In this document: piece by piece, positions 25,719-33,637 of the stretch
Position numbering within the stretch: the first letter of the stretch is position 1
Layout: the number at the start of each line of letters is the position of its first letter
NCBI GenBank assembly: GCA_025934025.1
Contig: JAICYU010000015.1
Location: 1-34,311, forward strand
DNA: 34,311 bases
DNA from: Terriglobales bacterium
GTDB taxonomy: Bacteria > Acidobacteriota > Terriglobia > Terriglobales > Acidobacteriaceae
Reading direction: 5' to 3'
Position numbers and translations under genes: made by a program
Notes under the pieces: generated by a model
Told to the model about the DNA's origin: nothing
The model's database searches: none
What the model saw: only the letters and a program-made list of their open reading frames with translations

Positions 25719-25769
25719 GCCCGTTTCGGCAGCTTTGCATCTAAAATCATTGGCCCCAGGAGGGCAGCC

Positions 25770-26399
25770 GTGATCAGGATTGTCACCATTGAACGGGAAT
25801 ATGGCAGCGGTGCGGCAGAAATCGCGGAAATGCTGGCTCAGCAGCTCGGATGGAAGCTCTGGGACAAGGACCTGACCGCGGAGATCGCAAAAATGGCTAA
25901 TTGCCGCCGTTCTGCCGTGGAAGAGCGCGAAGAGCGGCTGGATCCTCTTTATTACCGGCTTACTCGGTCGTTTTGGCGGGGCAGCCATGAGGGCAGCATT
26001 GCGGTTGATCCCCTGCAGATGCTCGATGCGGACAGCATTGTCCGGTTTTCAGAGAAGATCGTGAACCGCGCGGCAGCAGAAGGGAACTGCGTACTTGTGG
26101 GACGAGGGTCGCAGCATTTCTTGCAGGACCGCGATGATACGCTGCGTTTCTTTTTTTATGCTCCGCGAGAGGATAAAGTCGAACGCCTGGTGCGGCAAGG
26201 AACCGTCAGGAAGAACGCCGAGCAACTGATTGATACGGTGGATCGTGAGCGTGCTGCCTTCATCAAAACGTTCTTTCACGTGGAGTGGCCGGACCGTAAC
26301 GTGTACCACGCGATGATGAACACCGCTTCCGGCGACGCTGCCGTGGTGCGAGCTGTCCTCAGCTTTATGCAGACCGAACCGGCGAAACGAGCGGCCTAG
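25770..26399 (+). CDS. Cytidylate-kinase-like protein
   Basis: The 209-residue product belongs to the cytidylate-kinase-like family: it opens with VIRIVTIEREYGSGAAEIAEMLA, an atypical P-loop (EYGSGAAEIA) in place of GxxGxGK, then WDKDLTAEIA. A central block NCVLVGRGSQHFLQD is followed by FYAPREDKVERL. True cytidylate kinase (cmk) has a different P-loop, so this is a paralogue; the substrate is unknown. The GTG at 25770 is preferred because AGGAGG ends six bases upstream; the frame is open 31 codons further, but those codons run through the leader hairpins. It converges on gpsA with a one-base gap. Confidence 0.87.
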   Translation: MIRIVTIEREYGSGAAEIAEMLAQQLGWKLWDKDLTAEIAKMANCRRSAVEEREERLDPLYYRLTRSFWRGSHEGSIAVDPLQMLDADSIVRFSEKIVNRAAAEGNCVLVGRGSQHFLQDRDDTLRFFFYAPREDKVERLVRQGTVRKNAEQLIDTVDRERAAFIKTFFHVEWPDRNVYHAMMNTASGDAAVVRAVLSFMQTEPAKRAA

Positions 26400-26400
26400 A

Positions 26401-27420
26401 TTAGAACCTGTCCTCCGCTTTTCCCGGGCGTGTCATCAATTCGCGAATCGCGTGGTGGGGAGATTTTCCGTCATGCAGGATGGATTGCATCTGCTCGGTA
26501 ATTGGCATTTCCACGTCGTGTTTCTTGGCCAGACCGAGCGCGGCGCTGGTGGTCAACACGCCTTCGGCAACCATGCCGTGCATGCCGGCAATAATTTCCT
26601 TGAGCTGGTTGCCGCGGCCCAGTGCTTCTCCCACGCTCCGATTCCGCGAAAGGCTTCCAGTGCAGGTAAGCACCAGGTCGCCCATGCCGGCCAGCCCTGC
26701 CAGAGTCTGAGGACGCGCTCCACATGCGACCGCCAGGCGCGTGATTTCCGCCAGCCCTCGCGTGATCAGCGCAGCAACGGCGTTGTCGCCAATCTCCAGT
26801 CCCGCGCACACGCCGGCCGCGATGGCGATGACGTTCTTCAGCGCACCGCCCAACTCAACTCCGGTGACATCGTCGTTTAGGTAGATCCTGAAACTCGGAT
26901 CGCTGAATTCCTTCTGCACTCGTGCCGCAAGATTCAAGTCAGGCGATGCAACGGTTACGGCCGCCGGCTTACCGGCAGCCACTTCCTTCGCAAATGATGG
27001 GCCGCTTAATGCAGCGACTTTTGGAGCAAAGCCGCAGTAGCGCTCCACAATTTCGTGGATGACTTCGGTCATCCTCAGCAGGGTTTCGTTTTCCAGGCCC
27101 TTGGTCGCCGAAACAAAGATCATCCGGGGCAGCAGCCATTGCGCCATGTGCTCAAACGTACGCCGGCAATGATGCGAGGGCATCACGCTTACAACGATCT
27201 CGGCATCAGCCAGAGCTTCGCGGAAATCATTGGTAACTGAAACGGCAGATGGGATACAGCAGCCCGGAAGAAAAAGGGAGTTCACGCGGGAACTGCTGAT
27301 GCTCTGGCGGACCTCGGCTTCGAATGCCCAGAGTTTCACCTGGTGTTCTGCATTTCTTGCGGCCACAATGGCCAGGGCGGTCCCCCACGCTCCCGCGCCG
27401 ATCACGGCAACCCGGCTCAC
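26401..27420 (-). CDS. gpsA: Glycerol-3-phosphate dehydrogenase [NAD(P)+]
   Basis: The 339-residue cytoplasmic enzyme reduces dihydroxyacetone phosphate to sn-glycerol 3-phosphate, the backbone for phospholipids. The N-terminal Rossmann motif is VAVIGAGAWGTALA. Family motifs include SATKGLE, LSGPSFAKEVA, the catalytic lysine region GGALKNVIAIAAG and GLAGMGDLVLTC. It starts with GTG at 27420, overlapping the plsY stop (GTGA), with GGAG 8 bases upstream. The frame is open much further upstream but that part lies inside plsY in another frame. Pairing with plsY, which uses the product of this enzyme, fits a phospholipid operon. Confidence 0.96.
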   Translation of the reverse strand: MSRVAVIGAGAWGTALAIVAARNAEHQVKLWAFEAEVRQSISSSRVNSLFLPGCCIPSAVSVTNDFREALADAEIVVSVMPSHHCRRTFEHMAQWLLPRMIFVSATKGLENETLLRMTEVIHEIVERYCGFAPKVAALSGPSFAKEVAAGKPAAVTVASPDLNLAARVQKEFSDPSFRIYLNDDVTGVELGGALKNVIAIAAGVCAGLEIGDNAVAALITRGLAEITRLAVACGARPQTLAGLAGMGDLVLTCTGSLSRNRSVGEALGRGNQLKEIIAGMHGMVAEGVLTTSAALGLAKKHDVEMPITEQMQSILHDGKSPHHAIRELMTRPGKAEDRF

Positions 27421-28061
27421 AGTTGCTTCTCCGCGCCGAACCTGTGCTCGGTTCCCGACAGCAGCCGGCCGATGTTCTGATGATGCTTGGCAATTACCAG
27501 CAGACAGATACCGCAAACCGGGGCCAACGACTGCCACGTTGCGTGATTGAAGAAATATGCCGCTATTGGAAAAGCAATCGCGGCCAGAATGGACCCGAGA
27601 GACACATAGCGAGTGAGAATCACTGTGAGCAAAAAGATTCCCAGTGAGAACACCAGCGCGGTGGGGAACAGGACGACAAAAACGCCGAGGGCAGTCGCCA
27701 CGCCTTTGCCGCCCTTGAAGCGAAGCCATACCGGGAACATGTGGCCGAGAATTGCCGCGAGCGCTGCGGCCGACATCAGTTGGCGCGCTGCGATACACGG
27801 CCCATCAGAGCAGTAGTTCAAGCTTGTCTGGCTGAGGAGCCACGCAACCGCGACGGCCAGGGACCCCTTCAAAGCGTCGAGAACCAGAGTTGCGATTCCA
27901 AGAGCTTTTGCGCCGGAGCGAGCCACATTGGTGGCTCCGATGTTGCCGCTGCCGCTCAGCCGGATGTCCTCTCCGCGAAAAACCTTTACAAGGACAAATC
28001 CAAACGGGATAGAACCGAGAAGATAGGCGATAACGCAAGCAATCAGGTAAAGGATCAGCAT
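27417..28061 (-). CDS. plsY: Acyl-phosphate:glycerol-3-phosphate acyltransferase
   Basis: The 214-residue multi-pass membrane protein transfers an acyl group from acyl phosphate to glycerol 3-phosphate, the first step of phosphatidic acid synthesis. It has the typical start LIACVIAYLLGSIPFGFVL and the three conserved loops: SGSGNIGATNVAR, GHMFPVWLRFKGGKGVATALG and a late loop with AKHHQNIGRLLSG. The ATG at 28061 fits the usual PlsY N-terminus; an in-frame TTG at 28094 would add 11 residues. Neither has a strong ribosome site. It overlaps gpsA by 4 bases, giving stepwise coupling of substrate and acceptor enzymes. Confidence 0.96.
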   Translation of the reverse strand: MLILYLIACVIAYLLGSIPFGFVLVKVFRGEDIRLSGSGNIGATNVARSGAKALGIATLVLDALKGSLAVAVAWLLSQTSLNYCSDGPCIAARQLMSAAALAAILGHMFPVWLRFKGGKGVATALGVFVVLFPTALVFSLGIFLLTVILTRYVSLGSILAAIAFPIAAYFFNHATWQSLAPVCGICLLVIAKHHQNIGRLLSGTEHRFGAEKQL

Positions 28062-28095
28062 GTCAGAGTTTTTGGTTACATACCACGCAGACAAA

Positions 28096-28644
28096 TCAAC
28101 CCAGCGAGAACTTCTCCAGCTTGGTGTACCTCGATCCGCCTTTTCCCAAGTGGCTCTGGAAGAGGAAGAATTCGCGAGCAGTCATTGTACCGAACTGCGG
28201 CGGAGCTTCATGCTCCAGCAAAGGCGCCAACCCTCGTAAGCTCCCCGGAGTTCCTGCACGAGCGAGAGTCAAATGAGGACTATACGGACGCGGTTCACGA
28301 GCAAATCCGTGTTCGGCAAGCTTCTCGTCAATGGGTGCAGCGAGCTGCGGGAGGGCCTCGCCGGCTTGCACGCCGACCCAGAACACCCGGGCTGAGCGCG
28401 AATTCGGAAAGAAGCCAACGCCCTGAAAGTTAATTTCAAAGGTCGGAGATTTCAAGAGAAGCAGTGCGTCTCTTATCTCCGGTAGCTTGTTATCACTTAC
28501 CTCGCCCAGGAATTTCAGGGTGACGTGGAGACCTTCCACTCTGGCCCACCGCGCCTCCGGCGCATACTGCCTCACACGCTCCACGTATTCCGCCATGCGA
28601 CTGCGGATTTCGGACGGAATGTCCAGAGCCACGAAGAGCCTCAT
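28096..28644 (-). CDS. thpR: RNA 2',3'-cyclic phosphodiesterase (2H family)
   Basis: The 182-residue product opens with MRLFVALDIP and carries the two HxT motifs of the 2H phosphoesterase fold: HVTLKFLG (near residue 40) and HLTLARAG (near 125). ThpR (LigT) enzymes hydrolyse 2',3'-cyclic phosphate ends of RNA and can join tRNA halves with a 2'-5' bond in vitro. The start ATG overlaps the cinA stop (ATGA); a longer frame upstream is out of frame inside cinA and is rejected. It is followed by plsY 34 bases later in the same operon. Confidence 0.93.
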   Translation of the reverse strand: MRLFVALDIPSEIRSRMAEYVERVRQYAPEARWARVEGLHVTLKFLGEVSDNKLPEIRDALLLLKSPTFEINFQGVGFFPNSRSARVFWVGVQAGEALPQLAAPIDEKLAEHGFAREPRPYSPHLTLARAGTPGSLRGLAPLLEHEAPPQFGTMTAREFFLFQSHLGKGGSRYTKLEKFSLG

Positions 28645-29891
28645 ACCATCAGCCTGCGGCGCACCAAGTCGAGCGCCTGTTGCGTTGCCCAATGGCGAAT
28701 CCGCTCCCGGTCGCCGGGGTAATTCCGCTCCACTACCTCTGTCCGGGTCTCGTCCGCGACAGATACATAGACGAGCCCGACGGGCTTCTTCTCCGTGCCG
28801 CCACCCGGGCCGGCAACTCCCGTGATGCCGACTCCGAGAGTGGCATTGCAGCGCTTGCGAATTCCTTCCGCCAGCGCTTTTGCCACCTGACTGCTCACCG
28901 CGCCATGTTGCTCGATGAGCGACGAAGGCACATCCGCAAGAGAAGTCTTCAGGCTGTTGGTGTACACCACCGCGCCGCCCAGGAAATATCGCGAACTTCC
29001 GGGGATGGAGGTGATTCGCTCTGCCAGGAGCCCCCCGGTACACGATTCCGCGACCGCCAACGTGGCGCCGCGCATTTGCAGGTAATAGCCGACGATTTGT
29101 TCCAGGCTCTCGCCATTGGCGGAGAACACGGCGTCTTCAAATTCGTCTTCGAGCGCCGCGGCGAGTGAATCAACATTCTTCTGGGCCTGCTGCATCGTCT
29201 CCGCCCTGGAGCGCAGGTGAAATTGCACCTCGCCCGGCGACCCTGCCAGGATGGTGGTTTCCACGTCCGCTCTAGGTTTGTAAATCTTTGCCGCGCGCGC
29301 ATCGGCCGCCGATTCGCCGATCATTGCAATTCGCAGTTCGCGATGCGCGATATAGCGGGCAGGAGTGAGGCGGCTCAGCCGGAACAGTACCTGCTCTTCA
29401 AACATCGCTTTCAATTCATGAGGAGGCCCGGGCAGAAGAATCACGATCGCCTCGCCGCCCGCATCGCTAATGTGGATGAACTGTCCCGGAGCGCTTCCGC
29501 GCGCATTAGGCAGGACCTCCGCTCCTTCAATAACATCGGCCTGCTGCAAATTGTTGTCAGACATCTTCCAGCCGCGGGCGGCAAAGCGGGCACGCAGATC
29601 GGCAATAATCTGTCGGCTCCTGGCCAGCGGCCTCCCCAGCGCGACAGCGACGCACTCGCGCGTGAGATCGTCTTCCGTCGGTCCCAATCCTCCCACGAAA
29701 ATGACAATATCGGCGCGCGAAAGGGCGATTTGAGCTGCGCTGGTAAGATCGGCGCGGCGATCGCCTACAACTGTCTTGAAGCTGACTTCAACGCCCAGCT
29801 CGTTTAACTTGGCCGTCAGATAAAGGGAATCTGTGTCTTGCCGGAAGGGCGTCAGCAATTCTGAGCCGATGGCAATGATCTCTGCGTTCAC
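28641..29891 (-). CDS. cinA: CinA: nucleotide pyrophosphatase/nicotinamide-nucleotide amidase fusion
   Basis: The 416-residue product has the two-domain CinA layout. The N-terminal MoaB/MogA-like domain (about residues 1-170) shows IIAIGSELL, VGGLGPTEDDLT and LLPGPPHELKAMF; it acts on ADP-ribose-type substrates. The C-terminal PncC domain (about 255-412) shows AVAESCTGGLLAERIT, VVYTNSLK and GITGVAGPGGGTEKKPVGLVY, and deamidates nicotinamide mononucleotide. Together they serve NAD recycling. The start is GTG at 29891; the ribosome site is weak but the N-terminus matches the family. The stop overlaps thpR by 4 bases and the upstream NHL gene ends nine bases before. Confidence 0.96.
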   Translation of the reverse strand: MNAEIIAIGSELLTPFRQDTDSLYLTAKLNELGVEVSFKTVVGDRRADLTSAAQIALSRADIVIFVGGLGPTEDDLTRECVAVALGRPLARSRQIIADLRARFAARGWKMSDNNLQQADVIEGAEVLPNARGSAPGQFIHISDAGGEAIVILLPGPPHELKAMFEEQVLFRLSRLTPARYIAHRELRIAMIGESAADARAAKIYKPRADVETTILAGSPGEVQFHLRSRAETMQQAQKNVDSLAAALEDEFEDAVFSANGESLEQIVGYYLQMRGATLAVAESCTGGLLAERITSIPGSSRYFLGGAVVYTNSLKTSLADVPSSLIEQHGAVSSQVAKALAEGIRKRCNATLGVGITGVAGPGGGTEKKPVGLVYVSVADETRTEVVERNYPGDRERIRHWATQQALDLVRRRLMV

Positions 29892-29900
29892 ACCAGAAGT

Positions 29901-30953
29901 TTAAACGAGAGGCAAGGGACGAATTCCCCAGGTGAGATGAAACACGGCATTGGTGGTGGCCAGAACCGCTCCGCCTGTCCGCGTGAATGCCAGCCCGACG
30001 ATGCTGTGCCCCGCAATCGCAAGCGAAGCTTTCTTGTCCGGAGTGATGCGCACCACGCCTCGTTTTCCAGCCAGTGAGGCAGCCACAAAAAGATTTCCTT
30101 GAGCATCGAAGGCAAGCCCCTGCGGCCTGCCCAGGCCGCGGTAGAAAACTTCCACCGTACCGTGCTGGTCCACGGAATAAACAGCGTCAAAGCTGGATGT
30201 GGTAGGGCCGCTGACGTAAAGAGTTCCATCCGGAGAAAAAGCGAGGTGGTAGGCCGCGACGCTGGGCTCGAGCGTGGCGTAAACAAAAATCTGGCGGTCG
30301 GGAGCAATCCGCCAGATGGTACCGCTGCGATCGCCGACGTAAAGGCTGCCCTCGCGATCAAACGCAATGCCGGTGGCTACGCCCATGCCCTCGGCGTAGG
30401 TCGTCATAGCGCCGTTCGGCGCGACGCGATAGACGGCGCCGTCATAGCGCGAAGAGACGTACAACTGCCCTTCACCGTCGAAGGCCATTCCGGTGGCGTT
30501 CATCAGATCAGAGAGAAACGGCTTGACCGTGTAGTTTGTGTCAATCTTGTAGATTGAGACAGGCACCTTCTGGCCCCGGCCGCCGGAGTAGGTGACGTAG
30601 ATATTGCCTTCGAGATCAATCGCAGGATTCGCCACCGGATGCAGGTTTTCCGCCAGGGGCTGAGCGATTTTGACTTCGCGCGAGTTGCTGGAGCGCCCGT
30701 CACTGTGGACCACGACATCGCCGGAGTGCGTGCCATAAGGGACACGCGCCACCAGATAATCTTCTGAACTGATCACGATGGAACCGCGCACTCCAGCAAA
30801 GCTGATTTCAGGACGGGCCAGCATCGGCGGCTTCAAGGATCGGCCTACAATCCGTACCTCGCCTCCGGGCAGCGCCGCGGATGGTTCGATGGCCTCGATA
30901 TAAGGATTGCCATCCACGTTTTTCTTGCCCAGCAAGCTCTCGGAAATGCCCAT
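29901..30953 (-). CDS. IPT/TIG plus NHL-type beta-propeller protein
   Basis: The 350-residue product has an N-terminal IPT/TIG immunoglobulin-like domain (about residues 18-95, with PYIEAIEPSAALPGGEVRIVG) followed by a six-bladed propeller of NHL/SMP-30 type. Blades carry repeats such as GMAFDGEGQLYVSS, GIAFDREGSLYVGD, LAFSPDGTLYVSG and GLAFDAQGNLFVAAS. No signal peptide or membrane helix is visible at the N-terminus, so it may be cytoplasmic. No catalytic residues can be named. It sits between pgpA (7-base gap) and cinA (9-base gap), so it is certainly in the operon. A binding or scaffolding role is possible but unproven. Confidence 0.88.
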   Translation of the reverse strand: MGISESLLGKKNVDGNPYIEAIEPSAALPGGEVRIVGRSLKPPMLARPEISFAGVRGSIVISSEDYLVARVPYGTHSGDVVVHSDGRSSNSREVKIAQPLAENLHPVANPAIDLEGNIYVTYSGGRGQKVPVSIYKIDTNYTVKPFLSDLMNATGMAFDGEGQLYVSSRYDGAVYRVAPNGAMTTYAEGMGVATGIAFDREGSLYVGDRSGTIWRIAPDRQIFVYATLEPSVAAYHLAFSPDGTLYVSGPTTSSFDAVYSVDQHGTVEVFYRGLGRPQGLAFDAQGNLFVAASLAGKRGVVRITPDKKASLAIAGHSIVGLAFTRTGGAVLATTNAVFHLTWGIRPLPLV

Positions 30954-30960
30954 GGAAAAT

Positions 30961-31458
30961 TCAGCGCGCTATGAAATGCAGCCACAACTGGATCAGGACC
31001 AGCGCGTAAAGTCCCGCTCCCACGTCATCCATCATAATGCCTGTTCCGCGTGGGAGCTTTTCCAGACGGCGCAGAGGGAAAGGCTTCAAGATATCGAAGC
31101 CACGAAAAAGTATAAAGCTCGCAATCATGTATTTCCAAACCAACGGCACTGCAATCAGCGCGATCATCTGCCCCGCGACTTCGTCAATCACAACAAAGCC
31201 GGGGTCCTCCACGCCGCTTTCTCTTTCCACTACGGTTGCGGGAGCAATGCCAATGAGGGTGACGGCAATTGCGACGAGAAGACCTGTGAGCAATAGAGAG
31301 CCCTGCGCGAAGACGCTGGCAAAAATCCACCACAGGAGCACGGTCGCTCCGGAAGCCCAGGTCCCTGGCCCCGGACGCATTCGTCCGATATAGAAGAAGG
31401 TGGCGATCAGCCAGGAAAGGCGTGATTTCTTCATAGTGGATCGCGCGGGATCACCCAT
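30961..31458 (-). CDS. pgpA: Phosphatidylglycerophosphatase A
   Basis: The 165-residue membrane protein removes the phosphate from phosphatidylglycerol phosphate to make phosphatidylglycerol. Family motifs are clear: GRMRPGPGTWAS near residue 26, DPGFVVIDEVAGQMIAL (about 85-101), ILFRGFDILKPFPL and a C-terminal GTGIMMDDVGAGLYA. Several hydrophobic segments are present. The ATG at 31458 overlaps the stop of the RHH gene by 8 bases; a second ATG eight codons later (31434) is the alternative. With plsY and gpsA it makes three phospholipid enzymes in one operon. Confidence 0.95.
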   Translation of the reverse strand: MGDPARSTMKKSRLSWLIATFFYIGRMRPGPGTWASGATVLLWWIFASVFAQGSLLLTGLLVAIAVTLIGIAPATVVERESGVEDPGFVVIDEVAGQMIALIAVPLVWKYMIASFILFRGFDILKPFPLRRLEKLPRGTGIMMDDVGAGLYALVLIQLWLHFIAR

Positions 31459-31693
31459 GCAGAGCCCGTTTTCTCACCCGCTGATTCATTTCTTCCCGGC
31501 TGAAGCGGCGGCCCGCTTTCACATGGCTAAGACGCTTCATTAGCGCTTCTATCTGTTGCACATTCCCCGATTGAGCAGTGAACTCCCTCAACCAATCGCG
31601 GAAGGCTTCATTCAGGGTTTTGCACTGCGACCGTGCGACAAGACGAGCTTGTTCAATCAGATCATCGTCTGCGCTGAAAGTGATCTTCTTCAT
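31451..31693 (-). CDS. Ribbon-helix-helix antitoxin-like protein without toxin
   Basis: An 80-residue protein with an N-terminal strand and helix pair typical of VapB/RHH-like regulators: MKKITFSADDDLIEQARLVA followed by CKTLNEAFRDWLREF. The basic C-terminal part (SHVKAGRRFSREEMNQRVRKRA) resembles toxin-neutralising tails. No PIN-domain or other toxin gene is adjacent; the next gene, overlapping by 8 bases, is pgpA. It may be a solitary regulator left after toxin loss or a repurposed operon regulator. The start is the ATG at 31693; the function is inferred from the fold only. Confidence 0.75.
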   Translation of the reverse strand: MKKITFSADDDLIEQARLVARSQCKTLNEAFRDWLREFTAQSGNVQQIEALMKRLSHVKAGRRFSREEMNQRVRKRALHG

Positions 31694-31734
31694 ACTGCCT
31701 TCGGTACGCGAAGATAGCGTAGCACGGCATTTTA

Positions 31735-31974
31735 CTAGGCGCGGTCCTTTGGTGAACCGCTCTCCTTGGAGTCTTCCTTGGCCTGCTCTTCCGCGATGCT
31801 TTCCAGCATTTCCGGATCATTAATGGGAGTGGAAATCACGTAGCCGCCACTGGCCCACTTGCCGAGGTCAATCAGGCGGCAGCGTTCGCTGCAAAAGGGA
31901 AAGTACGGATCCGATTTCAGCACCAGCGTGCGGCAGCTTGGACAGCGCAGGGAACTGATTTTCTTCGTCGCCAT
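31735..31974 (-). CDS. yacG: DNA gyrase inhibitor YacG-type zinc protein
   Basis: The 79-residue product has the four zinc cysteines in the YacG pattern: CPSC near residue 11, then [19 protein letters not shown]. The motif CxxRCxxxDLGxW is diagnostic. YacG binds the GyrB C-terminal region and inhibits gyrase in E. coli; in many bacteria its role is less clear. The acidic C-terminal tail ([14 protein letters not shown]) is typical. It lies 21 bases downstream of rimO and 41 upstream of the RHH gene. Confidence 0.93.
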   Translation of the reverse strand: MATKKISSLRCPSCRTLVLKSDPYFPFCSERCRLIDLGKWASGGYVISTPINDPEMLESIAEEQAKEDSKESGSPKDRA

Positions 31975-31995
31975 ACAGAGATTAGATGACGCGCT

Positions 31996-33531
31996 TCAGT
32001 CTACGATGCGCGCCACCAGATCATACTCGTGCGCTTCCGTGATCTCGCAGCGGTAGAACTCTCCCGCCGCGAGTTCCTCATGAGGGCCAAAATCGTTGAT
32101 GAAGAGCTTGCCGTCAATTTCAGGAGCGTGCATCTCAGTGCGGCCTTCCCACAACAGATCGGTTTCTTCTGAGGGGCCAAGCGCGAGCACGTCGCATTGC
32201 CGGCCCACCAGCTTGCGCTTGTTCCGTTTGCTGATCGTCTTTTGCATCTGCATCAGCTTGCGGCGGCGAGCTTCAATGGTACGGTGCGGAACTTTGTCGC
32301 CAAGATTATAGGCCGCTGAGCCTTCCTCGTCGGAGTAGCTAAACACCCCGAGCCAGTCAAATTCAACGGCTCTAACAAAGGCATATAGATCTTCAAAATC
32401 CTGTTCGGTCTCGCCGGGAAAGCCGACGAGAAACGAGGTGCGCAGCGTCAAGTTGGGAATGGTGCGCCGCATCTTCTCGATGGACTTCAGGAAGATGTCT
32501 GCTCCAGCGCCCCGTTTCATCCGCTTCAACACGCCGGAAGAGGCATGTTGCAGCGGTACGTCAATATAGGAACAGATCTTTTCGTGTGCGGCGATAGTCT
32601 CCAGCAGCTTGCCTGTGATCTTGTTGGGATAGGCATAAAGAAAGCGTACCCAGCGCAGCTCGCTAATCTGAGCCAGACGCTCCAGGAGCAGAGCCAGACC
32701 ATCTTTCAGTCCCAGGTCTTCTCCATAGCAGGTTGTGTCCTGTCCGATGAGCGTGATCTCGCGAACGCCGCCGCGGGCCAGCCGTTCCGCCTCGGCAATG
32801 ACAGATTCAAAATGGCGGGAGCGAAACTTGCCCCGAAGCTGAGGAATGATGCAGAAGCCGCAAGGATGATCGCATCCTTCAGCAATCTTGATGTATGCCG
32901 ATGCCTTGGGCGTGGCGAGGACGCGCGGCGTGTTCTCGTCGTAAAGGTAGTTGGGCAGATCGGAGATTGCGCCATCCCATTCCGCACGGGAGAAACGGCC
33001 GCTCTGTTCGCGCGCCAAGCCTTCCGCTCGCGACGCGACTCCAGACTTCAGAGCCTGGCTCGCGGACGTGGAATTCAGAATCACGAAAGGCGAGTTTGGC
33101 TCGGACGCCGCGCTGGCCGGTGTTATTCCGGCGGCAGCAAGAATCTGGTCTAACTCTCCCGTGCCAACCACCGCATCCACTTCAGGGATATTCTTCCGGA
33201 TCTCATCGCGATACCGCTCTACAAGGCAACCGGCCACCACAAGTTTCTTCGCTCTGCCGCTGACTTTGTGCCCGGCCATCTCAAGGATGGTATTCACCGA
33301 CTCCTGTTTGGCCGTGTCAATAAACGAGCAGGTATTCACGACAATGATGTCGGCTTCTTCAGCGCGAGCAGTGATGGAAGCGCCTCCGCTCTGGAGCATG
33401 CCCATCATGACCTCGCTATCTACGAGGTTTTTAGGACAGCCAAGGCTGACAAACCCAACCTTCACAGGCGAGGGCTGGGTGGAAGCAGATTTCTCCTCTG
33501 AGGACTCAATTGTGAGGTTCTGAACGGGCAT
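31996..33531 (-). CDS. rimO: Ribosomal protein S12 methylthiotransferase
   Basis: The 511-residue radical-SAM enzyme adds a methylthio group to an Asp of ribosomal protein S12. The N-terminal MTTase domain carries the three cysteines of the auxiliary iron-sulfur cluster (Cys32 in SLGCPKN, Cys68 in VNTCSF, Cys102 in AGCLVERY). The radical-SAM motif is CDHPCGFC (Cys220, 224, 227). A TRAM-type domain closes the protein. The pattern SLGCPKNLVDSE marks RimO rather than MiaB. It is longer than the usual 430-450 residues because of an N-terminal extension and an extra segment of about 55 residues (about 140-195) between the first two domains. Confidence 0.95.
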   Translation of the reverse strand: MPVQNLTIESSEEKSASTQPSPVKVGFVSLGCPKNLVDSEVMMGMLQSGGASITARAEEADIIVVNTCSFIDTAKQESVNTILEMAGHKVSGRAKKLVVAGCLVERYRDEIRKNIPEVDAVVGTGELDQILAAAGITPASAASEPNSPFVILNSTSASQALKSGVASRAEGLAREQSGRFSRAEWDGAISDLPNYLYDENTPRVLATPKASAYIKIAEGCDHPCGFCIIPQLRGKFRSRHFESVIAEAERLARGGVREITLIGQDTTCYGEDLGLKDGLALLLERLAQISELRWVRFLYAYPNKITGKLLETIAAHEKICSYIDVPLQHASSGVLKRMKRGAGADIFLKSIEKMRRTIPNLTLRTSFLVGFPGETEQDFEDLYAFVRAVEFDWLGVFSYSDEEGSAAYNLGDKVPHRTIEARRRKLMQMQKTISKRNKRKLVGRQCDVLALGPSEETDLLWEGRTEMHAPEIDGKLFINDFGPHEELAAGEFYRCEITEAHEYDLVARIVD

Positions 33532-33637
33532 GGAATCTTTCTATTTTAACATTCAGTCCGGACGACGCGTAGCGGCGATGGCCGTGATCATTCACGGGCT
33601 AAGTTGTCCAGCAGTACACGATCAGCATCTTCGGGAC

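Noticed and set aside
27421-27798. Upstream extension of gpsA by 126 codons
   Set aside because: Lies inside plsY in another frame; the GTG at 27420 has a ribosome site and starts the Rossmann motif.
28645-29043. Upstream extension of thpR by 133 codons
   Set aside because: Lies inside cinA in another frame; the ATG overlapping the cinA stop gives the normal ThpR N-terminus.
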